Assembly: GCF_950295315.1 (NCBI RefSeq)
Contig: NC_080164.1
Location: 109,512,447 to 109,576,446 of the forward strand
Length of the DNA: 64,000 nucleotides
Origin: Erinaceus europaeus
Taxonomy: Eukaryota > Chordata > Mammalia > Eulipotyphla > Erinaceidae
Direction of reading: 5' to 3'
The notes beneath the pieces are model-generated. The model saw only the letters and a program-made list of their open reading frames with translations, did no database searches and was not told the origin of the DNA. Of the stretch, positions 54,831 to 64,000 are shown one piece after another (positions within the stretch are counted from its first letter, which is position 1; each line of letters begins with the position of its first letter). A program made the translations under genes and the position numbers.

Positions 54831-54839
54831 CTACAGGGG

Positions 54840-55230
54840 GAAATTATTATACTATATTTAGATAAAGAAGAATTATATGATCAATGAAAAAACATTATGT
54901 GCTTTATTACTGACTTCCACTCATGGTCATAGTACTATGATATACCATCCCATTCCCTCCCAGCCATTTTCACCTTTTGACGTACTCAAGACTTTGTACC
55001 TCACTACCAACTAAATGCTTCTCCTGGTTGATAGGTCATCTTCTTAGCAGCTAATTCAACACCCTAAGAATATGTTTATGGTTAATACAGTTAAGTTATG
55101 GGTGAGATTGTCTGCTAGACACCTATTGTGGGGGAGTTGACAAATTGGACCCATGTACCAAGAACTGTACCATCAAACATTAAGCTTCAGTAAGACGATA
55201 AAACAACAACAACAACAACAAAAGTTGTAA
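54840..55230 (+). other. Mostly unassigned; probable old LINE-1 end at 55115-55225
   Basis: GGGGGAGTTGACAAATTGGA and GTACCATCAAACATTAAGC, followed by (CAA)n at 55203-55221, resemble the old LINE-1 end at 19100-19165. The rest is unassigned. Confidence 0.45.
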
Positions 55231-55241
55231 CTTAAAAGTAT

Positions 55242-55762
55242 TGGGAAATTGTGAGGATGTGGTTGAGCTTGACAGGGCTTGACTTGAGTGGACATCCATC
55301 CTCTCCCTGCCTCACAAACCACCCTGCATTCCTGATACTATGGCCCATCCTTTTATTATCTACATATCAATCTTCTGCTTTGTCTTACAAATGAATAATG
55401 GTCTCCTTCCTAATTCACTACAGGATATTGCTAAGCCTACCAGTTGAACCCCTAGCAACAGTTGCTGGGGAGGTCCATACCATTCCCGGCTCCCTTTGCC
55501 TTTCTCCACCCCTTTCCTAACCATGTATGGTATTGTCAAGCCACTTCCGTTTCTGTCTTGTCTCTTCCCTGTCTGAGCTGGAGAAGCGAGAGAGTGCAGA
55601 CCAAGAGGCTGACTCCGGCTATTGCTGTTTGCACCACGTGGCTTAACCAGGTGTGCTACCACCGACTCTGGTACACTCGAATGAATAAAGATTTGAATTA
55701 TTCTGCCACCACGAGCTTGGTTCCTGGGTCATTTCTCTCTCATGTGCGACTCTAGCCCCACA
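55242..55762 (+). mobile_element. LTR-like element, family IV, flanked by a 9-bp repeat
   Basis: 521 bp, TGGGAAATTGTG to TAGCCCCACA. The 9-bp TAAAAGTAT lies at 55233-55241 and 55763-55771. The left end resembles the LTR at 60080 (AAATTGTGAGG, TGGTTGAGC). GAATAAAG lies near 55686. A 38-bp antisense SINE head (CACCACGTGGCTTAACCAGG) lies at 55631-55668, inside the element. Confidence 0.7.
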
Positions 55763-55797
55763 TAAAAGTATAGTTAAAAATGGTGGAATGGGACTGG

Positions 55798-56000
55798 GTG
55801 GTGTCACCTGGTTGAGCGCACATGTTACAATGTGCAAGGACCCAGGTTCAAGTCTCAGGTCCCCACCTGCAGGGGGAAAACTTTGAGATGATGAAGCAGG
55901 ATTACAGGTGTCTCTCTTTCTTCTACATCTCTATCTCCCCTTCTCTCAATTTCTGGCTGTCTCTACCCAATAAATAAAGGTAATATAAAATAATTTTTTA
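55798..56000 (+). mobile_element. SINE-B copy
   Basis: GGGACTGGGTGGTGTCACCT head, tail CCAATAAATAAAGGTAATAT. Confidence 0.88.
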
Positions 56001-56049
56001 ATGGAAGAATATATGTGCTTATTATTTATTTTCTCTTCCTCCTCCTTCT

Positions 56050-56332
56050 CTTCCTGCCTCCAAGGTTATCACTGGGCCTCAGTGCCAGCACTACAAATCC
56101 ACAGCTCTTGGTGGCCATCTTTCTATCTTATTTGGTGGGACAGAGAGAAATTGAGAGAGGAGGGGCAGATAGGAGAGGGAGAGAAAGAGAGACATCTACA
56201 GACCTGCTTTGTGGTTCCTGAAGTACTCCCTCCCCTTGCAGGTAGGGAGCTGGAGGTTCAAAACCAGATCCTTGCATAGGTTCTTGTTCTTAGTACTATA
56301 TGGACTTAACCCAGTGTGGCACTGACTGCCCC
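56050..56332 (-). mobile_element. SINE-A-long copy
   Basis: Reversed. GCCTCCAAGGTTATCACTGG to GTGTGGCACTGACTGCCCC. Confidence 0.82.
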
Positions 56333-56344
56333 CTTCCTTTTTAA

Positions 56345-56545
56345 CCATTTATTTATTTATTTTAATTAAAGTGAGATAGGAAGATATATATAGAGGGAGG
56401 GAGGGAGAGAGAGAGACAGAGAGAGAAAGACTTGAGCACTGCTTAGCTTAGGCTTATGATATTGCTGGGGACAGAACCTGGGACCTCAGAGCCTCAGGCA
56501 TAAAAGTATTTTGCAGAAGCATTATGCTGTTTCCCAAGCCCCTAT
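56345..56545 (-). mobile_element. SINE-C copy
   Basis: Reversed. GAGCACTGCTTAGCTTAGGC to AGCATTATGCTGTTTCCCAA; GA run at 56391-56430. Confidence 0.82.
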
Positions 56546-57955
56546 TATTTACTCTCAAAGTTCAAAGCTTTCCATTTTAGAAGACACTGATGAGGTTTAG
56601 TAGAATCTTTAGATTTGCTGCTTCTTCCCTTAGTATTTTTTTCAGTCTACTTAGAACTATAAAAAATCCATTTCCTGTCATTTATATTCCTATTTCAATC
56701 AAACACTGGCTATTTCTGATCTCTGTATGATCTCCTTGGAGAACAGAAGGTGTGTAATCAAGCCAATTATCAGCATGGGTCTTCTCCCATGCCCTCTGAT
56801 TATCATAAATAAGTCCTGTGGTCAACTACCTCGAAGCAGCTAATGGAAAGCTATCTCTGTGCATGCTTACCTGATGCCCAGAAATTGACATCCCTGGCTG
56901 GCATGTATGTCTCTTTTTCATTCCAGAAGGCAGGGGTGGTGGAGATTGATATATGCGGTTTTACATAACAGTCCACCTGCAGTAATTCTACTTTCTTGCA
57001 GGTCTCCAGCTGCTCTGAGGGATACACAAGACACTGTGACACAGTGACAGAGAGGTGGGACCTTAATGAATTTGGAAAGTGATGGTATCCTTGCAGCAGC
57101 CAATGAGTTGGAAAAAAAGTAGCATGTACTATATTAAGAGTCTGCAGCTAAGGACTGAGATTTGGGAGAAGAGCAGCACTATTTGGGCTCACCCAGGAGC
57201 TTATCTGAAAGGGGTTTATGTTGCATGTAACTTGCCAGTGTAGGCGGTGGCTAGACATCCCCAAGAAATTTCCAAGAAATCTCAGTGAGTCCTCTAGACA
57301 TTTTCCTCCCTTCTGGCAAATGAAACTAAGAAGTCTTGCAACTTTCTTATTCAATGGAACATCTGTCTTTGCGCCCCCCCCCCCATTTTGAATGTCCTGA
57401 GATAACTACAACATAGAAAAATTGGTATGTTCAGTCAAATTATTTGAAATGGATGAGTCACCAGACTCTCAGTTGTTTTAAGTAAGAAACCTGCATACTC
57501 TTTCATCAGTGGGGGTGGGGGGGGAATGCTAAGAAACACAAAGTTTAAATTGGATAGGAAAGCAAATATCTACATTTCTTTTACCCCTCTGTGGATAAGC
57601 AAAAGGCCTTGGACTAGAACGTCACAATTTGGAGAACTCTGTGATGTTTTATTCACATGAACACCTAACTGCAGGACTGGCAGAGCATGGAGAGAGAGAG
57701 AAGAACCTAGAATGATAAAGTCATTGTGATTCCAGGCAAATTTCTGGTTATGGGCCACAAAATCTTCATTCGACTTCACACAAACAGTCAAAAAAGGAAC
57801 TGAAAATAGACAATAACACTGAATCCTCAGTATATAAAGGATTAACATATTTAATCAGTATCAAAACCAAGCAGTTTATTAATCCTTATGGATGTCATGC
57901 CAGGCCTAGAAGGCAGGCACAAGAGTTAAATGGTTAGGTTCCAAGGTTGATTTCT
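56546..57955. other. Unique intron sequence, 1.4 kb
   Basis: No repeat recognised. A good donor-like CAG|GTAAGC on the minus strand at 56871 has no convincing acceptor partner. A C run lies at 57373-57384. A G run lies at 57511-57524. Confidence 0.5.
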
Positions 57956-57956
57956 G

Positions 57957-58160
57957 GGGGGTCAGGAGTTGATGCATTAAGCTAAGTGCATAGGTTACCA
58001 AGCTCAACGACCTAGGGTCAAGTTGCAGGTCCTCACCTACAGGGAGGTAAGTGGAGATGGCAGAGCTGGGGTGGGGGCAGGAGAAAGATGGTAGATAATC
58101 AGTGGAGCAGTACTGTAGAGATCTCTCTTTCTCTCTGCCTCCCAATCTCCATCATTTTCA
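57957..58160 (+). mobile_element. Divergent SINE-B-like copy
   Basis: GGGGGGTCAGGAGTTGATGC head and CCTCACCTACAGGGAGG; the rest is decayed. Confidence 0.5.
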
Positions 58161-58194
58161 CACACAGACAGACACACACAAGTAGCAGTAGACT

Positions 58195-58508
58195 GTTTTT
58201 TTTTAAATAATATTTATTTATTCCCTTTTGTTCCCCTTGTTGTTTTTTTATTGTTGTAGTTATTGATGTCATCCTTGTTGGATAGGACAGAGAGAAATGG
58301 AGAGAGGAGGGGATAGGACAAAGAGAAATGGAGAGAGGAGGGGAAGACAGAGGGAGAGTGAAAAACAGACACCTGCAGACCTGATTCACTGCCTGTGAAA
58401 CGACTCCCCTGCAGGTGGGGAGTCGGGGGCTCGAACCAGGATCCTTATGCTGGTTCTTGTGCTTTGCGCCACCTGTGTTTAACCAGCTGAGCTACAGCCC
58501 GACTCCTA
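58195..58508 (-). mobile_element. SINE-A copy with TSD and internal duplication
   Basis: Reversed, full length. A 12-bp TSD, TAGCAGTAGACT, lies at 58183-58194 and 58509-58520. GGATAGGACAGAGAGAAATG at 58281 recurs as GGATAGGACAAAGAGAAATG at 58312, a tandem duplication of about 31-33 bp. Confidence 0.92.
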
Positions 58509-58742
58509 TAGCAGTAGACTTATATAGGCACTTAGCCCCACCTATAATTCTGGTGGCAAAAAACAAAGCAAAGAAAGACTAATATCTGGTACCACAGATA
58601 CAAGAACTAGGTCCTGGTTTTCTTTCTCATCAATAAACACATATTTACCCATTATATTGAACTACTATTTCTTCTTTTGTCATCATCACTGGGGTGTTAC
58701 TGGCCTGGGATGACTTTTTCATATAAAAAGAGAGATGAGTTG

Positions 58743-58970
58743 GGGGCCAAGCAGTGGCCCACCAGGTTAATTGCATACCTACAGTATGCAAGGACCCAGG
58801 TTCAAATTCCCTCCTGCAGCAAGAAAGCTTCACAAGTGGTGAAGCAGGGCTACAGCTTTCTTTCCCTGCCTCTCTCTCTTTCTCTCTCTTCCTACCTCCA
58901 TCTCCCTTTCAATTTCTTTCTGTTTCTATCTAATAATACATAAATTAAAAAATTTAAAAGAAATAAAATA
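58743..58970 (+). mobile_element. SINE-B copy
   Basis: GGGGGCCAAGCAGTGGCCCA head, CT-rich body, tail CTAATAATACATAAATTAAA. Confidence 0.85.
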
Positions 58971-58989
58971 AATACAAAGAAAGATGAAC

Positions 58990-59390
58990 TAAGTTGTGGT
59001 CTATATACACAATAGACTGCTACTCAGCTATTACAAATGGTGAATTCACCATCTCATCTTGAATAGAGCTTGAAGTAATCATGTTAAGTGAGATAAGCCA
59101 GAAAGAGAAGAATGAATATGGGATGATCCTACTCATAGACAGAAGTTGAGAAATAAGAACAGAAGGGAAAGCACAAAGCAGAACTTGGACTGGGTTTGGT
59201 GAATTGCACCAAAGTAAAAGACCCTGGAGAGGGGGTGGGTGGTACAGGTCCTGGAACATGATGGCAGAGGATGACCTAGGGAAAGTTAGAGTGTTATGTA
59301 AAACTAAGAAATGTTCCACATGTACCAACTACTATTTTAAAATACTACTAGTATTTTACTGTTTAATATAAACCATTAATCCCCAAAAGA
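58990..59390 (+). mobile_element. LINE-1 3' end, includes the end of ORF2
   Basis: GTGGTCTATATACACAATAG encodes the ORF2 end (WSIYTI type); GATGATCCTACTCATAGACA follows; then GCACCAAAGTAAAAGACCCT and the end CCATTAATCCCCAAAAGAAA. Confidence 0.8.
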
Positions 59391-59394
59391 AAAA

Positions 59395-59500
59395 GAGAGA
59401 TGAAAATAGAGGAAAAACACCATAGTACTGACCTTTCTCCAGTACAGTGGGGGCTCAAACTTGAGTTTTGTTCACAGCAAAGCCCTAAGCTATTTTGCCA
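59395..59500 (-). mobile_element. Decayed SINE fragment
   Basis: CACCATAGTACTGACCTTTC and GGGGGCTCAAACTTGAG resemble a reversed C/E-type body. Confidence 0.4.
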
Positions 59501-59925
59501 ACCATTAATCACATCAAACTACTTTTCTCTGTATCAGTAGCAGCATACTGATGTTAATAGAGAAACAAACAGGGTGTTCTGTTCATGATGACTACATAGG
59601 AAGCCCCTGAACACATTACCTGCCACAAATACACAAAATCTATAGCTGACTATGTATCAAAGCCCTTTAGAGAAGCAGAAAATAGTAACAGTGAAAAGAG
59701 TGAGGGAGGCTGGATGGCTTGCCACATGCCCCACCACTAGCACAACAATGTGGAGAGAAAACTCATAATCCTTAGCATGCTCTGAGGAGAAAGGATTTGA
59801 GCCCAATGTCTATCATTGACGCTTTTAATACTGCCATTCAAGGGATGTCCTAAGATACCCAGCTTTGGAAGCCAATAGAACTTTTATTCCCAGAACACTG
59901 GTAGGAAACAAAGAATGTTTCTAAA
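59501..59925. other. Unique intron sequence
   Basis: Nothing recognised. Confidence 0.55.
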
Positions 59926-59929
59926 AAGT

Positions 59930-60079
59930 ATTTACTTATTTATGAGAGAGAGAGAGAGAGAGAAAGAGGATAGGGAGGGAGAGGGAGAGAGAAGCAGAGT
60001 ATCACTTTAGTATATATGATGTCAGGAGTCAAACCTGGAGCCTCAAGCTAAGACACCAATGCTTTGTTCACTACACAAC
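59930..60079 (-). mobile_element. SINE-E copy, partial, with (GA)n
   Basis: Reversed. A GA run lies at 59944-59962, then AGTATCACTTTAGTATATAT and GGAGTCAAACCTGGAGCCTC. The LTR at 60080 is inserted in its head. Confidence 0.6.
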
Positions 60080-60840
60080 TGTAGAAAAATTGTGAGACAT
60101 GGTTGAGCATGGTGTGGGACCTCCTACTGAAATGTGTGAGCCTGGATGGCATGACCATTCTGCCAGTCTCTCTCTATTTGAGATCGAGCATGGAAGAAAA
60201 TGACCACCAGGAAAAAGTTCCCTCTGTCAGCCTCTCTGCCTCACAAAAGACTACATGCAGCCCATTTCCTTGTTCTCAAACCAGTTGGTTCATTTACTCA
60301 TAGGTTAATAGAAGTCCATCTTCTCTGATCATATATGGCTCATACATCATTGTTCTGCTCTGTCAAACTATAACCAGAGACATTCTCCTTACTCCTCCAC
60401 CCCCTCTGGACCTTCTAATCTTACATGATTCATCTTCTCTCTTAAGGTTCCTTTCTGTCTGCTGGTTATTGATAACCCAACTTCCTTCTTCCTTTGATCA
60501 ACTAAACCCCTTGTTCAACATTTACCAGGAATGCTCTGACCTTTTCCCAACCTCCTATTTCTCTTTGTCCCTCTTTTCCCAAACCATATATGAAATGGCT
60601 AACTTAATTCCTCCTACAACCCTATAAGCCCTGCTTTGCTGTTCAATAAACAGATTGTTCACGAAACATTCCCCTGGTGATCTCTGGTTGTGTCTCTAGC
60701 TACGAACACAGGGAGAGATCCAATCGGCACACTCCTACTGCCCTGGAACATTCTTTCTGGGCCCCACATCTGGTGCACAACAGAGCGGGTAAGCCAGGAG
60801 TTTGTGCCCGGGAAGAGGCTCCCCCACAAAAAGTCCAACA
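60080..60840 (+). mobile_element. Solo LTR, family IV, with 6-bp TSD
   Basis: 761 bp, TGTAGAAAAATTG to AAAGTCCAACA. The TSD CACAAC lies at 60074-60079 and 60841-60846. AATAAACAG lies near 60646, which leaves about 190 bp of U5. The left end resembles the LTR-like element at 55242. Confidence 0.75.
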
Positions 60841-60872
60841 CACAACATCTTGGGCTGCCCATAGAAAGTTCT

Positions 60873-61170
60873 GTTGGGGGCCAGATGATGGTGTGCACCC
60901 AATTGACCTCACATGTCACCATGCACAAGGACTTGGGTCCGAGCCTCCACTCCCCACATGCAGGGGGAACACTTCATGAGTGATGAAGAAGGTCAGGTGT
61001 CTATCTTTCTTTCTCCCTCTCTATCTCCCTCCCTGTCAATTTTTCTCTGTCTCGTCAAGTGAAAAATAGAAAAAAAAAAAAAAAAAAAAAAACTGGGAAA
61101 TATGGCCTCCAGGAACAGTGGATTGGTAGTACAGGCACCAAGCCCCAGCAATAACCCTAGAGACAAAAAA
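60873..61170 (+). mobile_element. SINE-B-headed copy with the long-form 3' segment
   Basis: GGGGGCCAGATGATGGTGTG head of B type, CT body, poly-A, then AGGAACAGTGGATTGGTAGT and GCAATAACCCTAGAGAC as in A-long. Composite structure. Confidence 0.8.
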
Positions 61171-61172
61171 AG

Positions 61173-61229
61173 AGAAAGGAAGGAAGGAAGGAAGGAAGGA
61201 AGGAAGGAAGGAAGGAAGGAAGGAAGGAA
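61173..61229 (+). repeat. (GGAA)n microsatellite
   Basis: About twelve GGAA units growing from the A-rich tail of the SINE. Confidence 0.95.
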
Positions 61230-61469
61230 GTTCTTGTCTACATCAGAATCTGTTGGGGTTATCCCCTTAGCTTAGTACTATGACTGTGTCAGTGAATTAA
61301 AGAGTGAGGGAGGGAAAGAAGGATTGTTATCTTTTTTAAAGACTTTCATTCTTTAAAAAAGATATACAGATGGACAATAGGTACAAGCATGACTATGGTC
61401 ATCAGGAAAATAGAAACTAAAGCCACAAAAAGTTTCCATCTCGCATCCTCTGGAATGGTTATCAGAAAA

Positions 61470-61578
61470 CCACTGGAGGGGGCCAGAGAGATAGCTCAGG
61501 GTGGTAGGGTGGCTGCTCTGTCATGTAGTTGACCCAGGTTTGAACTCCGGTTGGAGGTGGGGGTGGGGTTTGTCTCTT

Positions 61579-61614
<36 letters not shown>

Positions 61615-61640
61615 CATCTGAGTAAAAAAGGGAACCTGGT
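61470..61640 (+). mobile_element. SINE-E copy
   Basis: GGGCCAGAGAGATAGCTCAG head, CCCAGGTTTGAACTCCGG B box, (TC)n at 61577-61606, AGTAAAAAAG end. Confidence 0.82.
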
Positions 61641-62334
61641 ATTTTTGTTTTGTTTTATTTTGAGCATTCTTAGTTTTTACTATATTTCATTATTCAATGG
61701 GATGTGATTTTATGTTTCTATAATGAAAATAATATTTTCCTAAAATTGTTTTCTTAATGATAGCTGCTATGATCAAAGAAATAAAAAGATAAAAACAAGA
61801 TAAAAGCTGATAAGGTCTGTGTCAACATTCAAATATAAAACTCCACTTTTTTTATTCAAATCTAAGTAGTCACTTGAAGTCTGTTGTTCTGAGCTTGGGA
61901 TAGGACAATTTACTGTATTCTACAAAATTCTCTGCAACTCAAAAAACAGACATCAAGCTAAATATGGAGGGTAAACCAATAAGCAAATACTTTCTTAAAC
62001 TGCAAGGTTATTGTTCTCACTAACAGATTAAAACTGGACAAAACAATCCTTTAAACAGATTTAGATTTTTTTTTAATTTATGTTTACAAGATTTGTGCTT
62101 TCATATTTAAATAAATATAAAAATCTCAAAAGATGTATTAAAATGCATCTAAAGAGTATATAACTTATAATAATGATAATGATTATCAAAATATTTGGCA
62201 ATAAAATTGCACAATACCTTATTGTTACAAGAGGAGTACTGATTTTGTAAAAGTAACAATTAAGTCATCTTTGTTCTTTTTCTCATGGTTAACACCAGGT
62301 GCATTTTCACTTGTTTGTTTCAGTTAATGCAACA
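61641..62334. other. Unique AT-rich intron sequence
   Basis: Nothing recognised. Confidence 0.55.
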
Positions 62335-62560
62335 TTTAAAAAAAAAATTATCTTTATTCATTGGATAGCATTAGCCAGAAATCAAGAGGGTAGGGGGAGA
62401 TAGAGAGGGATAGAGAAAGAAATATATAGAGAAAGAAGCAGTACTGCTTCACCACTTGCAAAGCTTTCTCCCTGCAGGTGAGGACTGGTGGCTTGAACCC
62501 AGGTCCCTGCACATTGTAATATGTGTGCTCAACCAAGTGTGCCACAACCTGGCCCCAGTC
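62335..62560 (-). mobile_element. SINE-B copy
   Basis: Reversed. ATCTTTATTCATTGGATAGC tail to GTGTGCCACAACCTGGCCCC head. Confidence 0.88.
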
Positions 62561-62707
62561 TCAGTTCATGTACTTTGAAGCAATTCTGAATCAACAGTTG
62601 ATTTGATTTTCTGCCTCTTTCTGGTAAAGAGTTGAGGTGATTTAAAAAAATTTAATCTGTATAATATAAAAGAGAGAAAAAAAGAAAAGAAAAAGGAAAA
62701 ATCTGGC

Positions 62708-63751
62708 ACAGAAGCCTGTGTGACCTCTGAGTCCCTGTTGGTATGAGTTCACAGTTCATGGCCATAGATGGGAACTTTGCTGGCTGCACTCACTTCAGAA
62801 ACAGACTTCCTCAAGTGGTAGGGCCGTGGACTCCGGGTCAGGTACATGGGGTAAACAATTGTATTCATAGATTATTTTTTTTTTTTCGTTTAAAGATTGG
62901 GAGCTACTTTCTGCCCTAGTACAACTTTCGAGCTCTTTACTCTGACACCATATACTCAGACAATATTTTTGCCCAATTCCATGTTAGCTATGAAATTCAA
63001 GCAAAAACTACAATAGTGGTGGGCCCCTAGGAACACGCCTAGAATAAACTTCTTGGCTTCCTTTCACCCTAAGATCCCTATTTTTGCCTGCTTTGTTTCT
63101 ATTTTTCGGTTCCTGTTCATTGATGACTTTGTCCCACTTTATATTTTGCTGCCTTTCTGCCAAGTTCAAACTATCATGATGCCGTCCTGACTTTCCTGGG
63201 CAGATGACCTCATCAATGTGTCCCGGAACCTCATCTCTCCAGAGCCCTACTCAACTAGGGAATGATAGAAACATTCTGGGGTTACGGATCGACCTGTCAA
63301 CATCTATGTCCAGTGAAGAAGCAATTTCAGAAGTCAGAGCACCCCACCTCCTGTACCCCCAAAATAGTTTTGATTCATACCCCCAGTGGGGGAGAAATGA
63401 TAGGAGGAAGATGACCAGAGGGCTCTGAACTCCAACTCTATCAGGATCTGGAGAGAGAAGAGGAAAAAGGGAAGGACGTTTGAATGTAGTAAAAGGTGTA
63501 GGTGTGACTTGGAAAGGAAGAGAAGCTGGTATTATAGAAATAATGGGCAAATTTATGCAAATATAGACAGACAGTTGTAGAAATAATAGTCAACCCATAT
63601 CTGCAACCTTAGGGGAAATGCTGTAGCTTCCAATCCAAGGATGAGGATTTAGAACTCTGGTGGTGGGAATGGTACAGAGTTGCACCCCATTTATCTCATA
63701 ATTTTGTAAATCAACATTAAATCACTACTAAAAAGAAATAAAAGAAAAAAG
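62708..63751 (+). mobile_element. LINE-1 3' UTR insertion with TSD, older subfamily
   Basis: 1.04 kb, ACAGAAGCCTGTGTGACCTC to the end AAATCACTACTAAAAAGAAA. A 10-bp TSD, AAAATCTGGC, lies at 62698-62707 and 63752-63761. Confidence 0.9.
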
Positions 63752-63761
63752 AAAATCTGGC

Positions 63762-64000
63762 TAAAATTAGCCTTGAAAGCCCAGGCTGACGGACAGTGGT
63801 CAAAACCAGACCCTAATGTACACACCTGGCAACACTTCTGGACAGCATAGGGGAGAGATGCTGTGCTACTGCCTGCACACATTTGATACAGGATGCTCAT
63901 TTCTTCCCCCAAAGGCAGATAATTCTGCTTCTTCTGAACCACCTATGTGAGACACTGCTGCATGGGAGGGGAAAGCAAGAAGACCCAGGAGCAGGTGTCT
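63762..64000. other. Unique intron sequence
   Basis: Nothing recognised up to the window end. Confidence 0.5.

Noticed and set aside
56871..56940. Possible minus-strand exon ending CAG|GTAAGC
   Set aside because: Good donor, but no acceptor with a pyrimidine tract upstream and no recognisable peptide.

Overview
The window is mammalian nuclear DNA, most probably from a hedgehog (Erinaceus or a close relative). The evidence is the repeat content. Tens of copies of tRNA-derived SINEs with heads like GGGAGTCGGGCGGTAG and CT-rich bodies (the insectivore ERI-type SINEs, as I recall them) sit with a lineage-specific LINE-1 that has a long, G-rich 3' UTR. The species call is inference (about 0.75); the mammalian call is near certain.

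Only one host-gene segment is visible: a 285-bp exon on the minus strand at 10129-10413, with good splice sites on both sides. It encodes part of the amino-terminal domain of the delta-2 ionotropic glutamate receptor (GRID2), by my count residues 83-176, probably the third coding exon. The rest of the window is then intron of that very large gene: 10414-64000 is the intron upstream of the exon and 1-10128 the intron downstream. No other exon, RNA gene, CRISPR array or bacterial-type feature is supported.

Layout. 1-4219: LINE-1 copy 1 (plus strand), with ORF2 open from the window edge to its stop. 4238-9083: LINE-1 copy 2, inserted at the tail of copy 1 with an 18-bp target-site duplication (TSD); it carries a 1.5-kb internal deletion and a small 3' transduction. 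9100-14450: exon and SINEs. 14451-15172, 20768-21070, 25449-26173, 41258-41633, 46110-46602, 51411-51904, 55242-55762 and 60080-60840: retroviral LTRs, mostly solo and mostly with 6-bp TSDs. 38639-39485: a reversed LINE-1 3' end lacking exactly a GT-AG segment that is present in copy 1, so it looks like a retrotransposed spliced transcript. 43377-48832: LINE-1 copy 3 (minus strand), broken by a solo LTR and a small unidentified retroposon, with a SINE at its 5' end inside the same TSD. The remainder is SINEs, short LINE-1 3' ends and unique intron sequence.

SINE labels used here are working names. A: head GGGAGTCGGGCGGTAG, CT-rich body, CAA/TAA-rich tail. A-long: as A, plus a segment ending near AATAACCCTGGAGG. 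B: head GGGCCAGGTGGTGGC, tail AATAAAGATAATAAA. C: contains ATAATGGTTATGCA. D: contains GGTAGCACAGTGATAAAGC. E: contains GAGATAGCTCAG. Edges without a TSD are good to about 10-20 bp.

Nothing here works as a gene cluster. The interest lies in retrotransposition: splicing, transduction, chimera formation and nested insertion can all be read from the sequence. I did not find a new multi-gene system.
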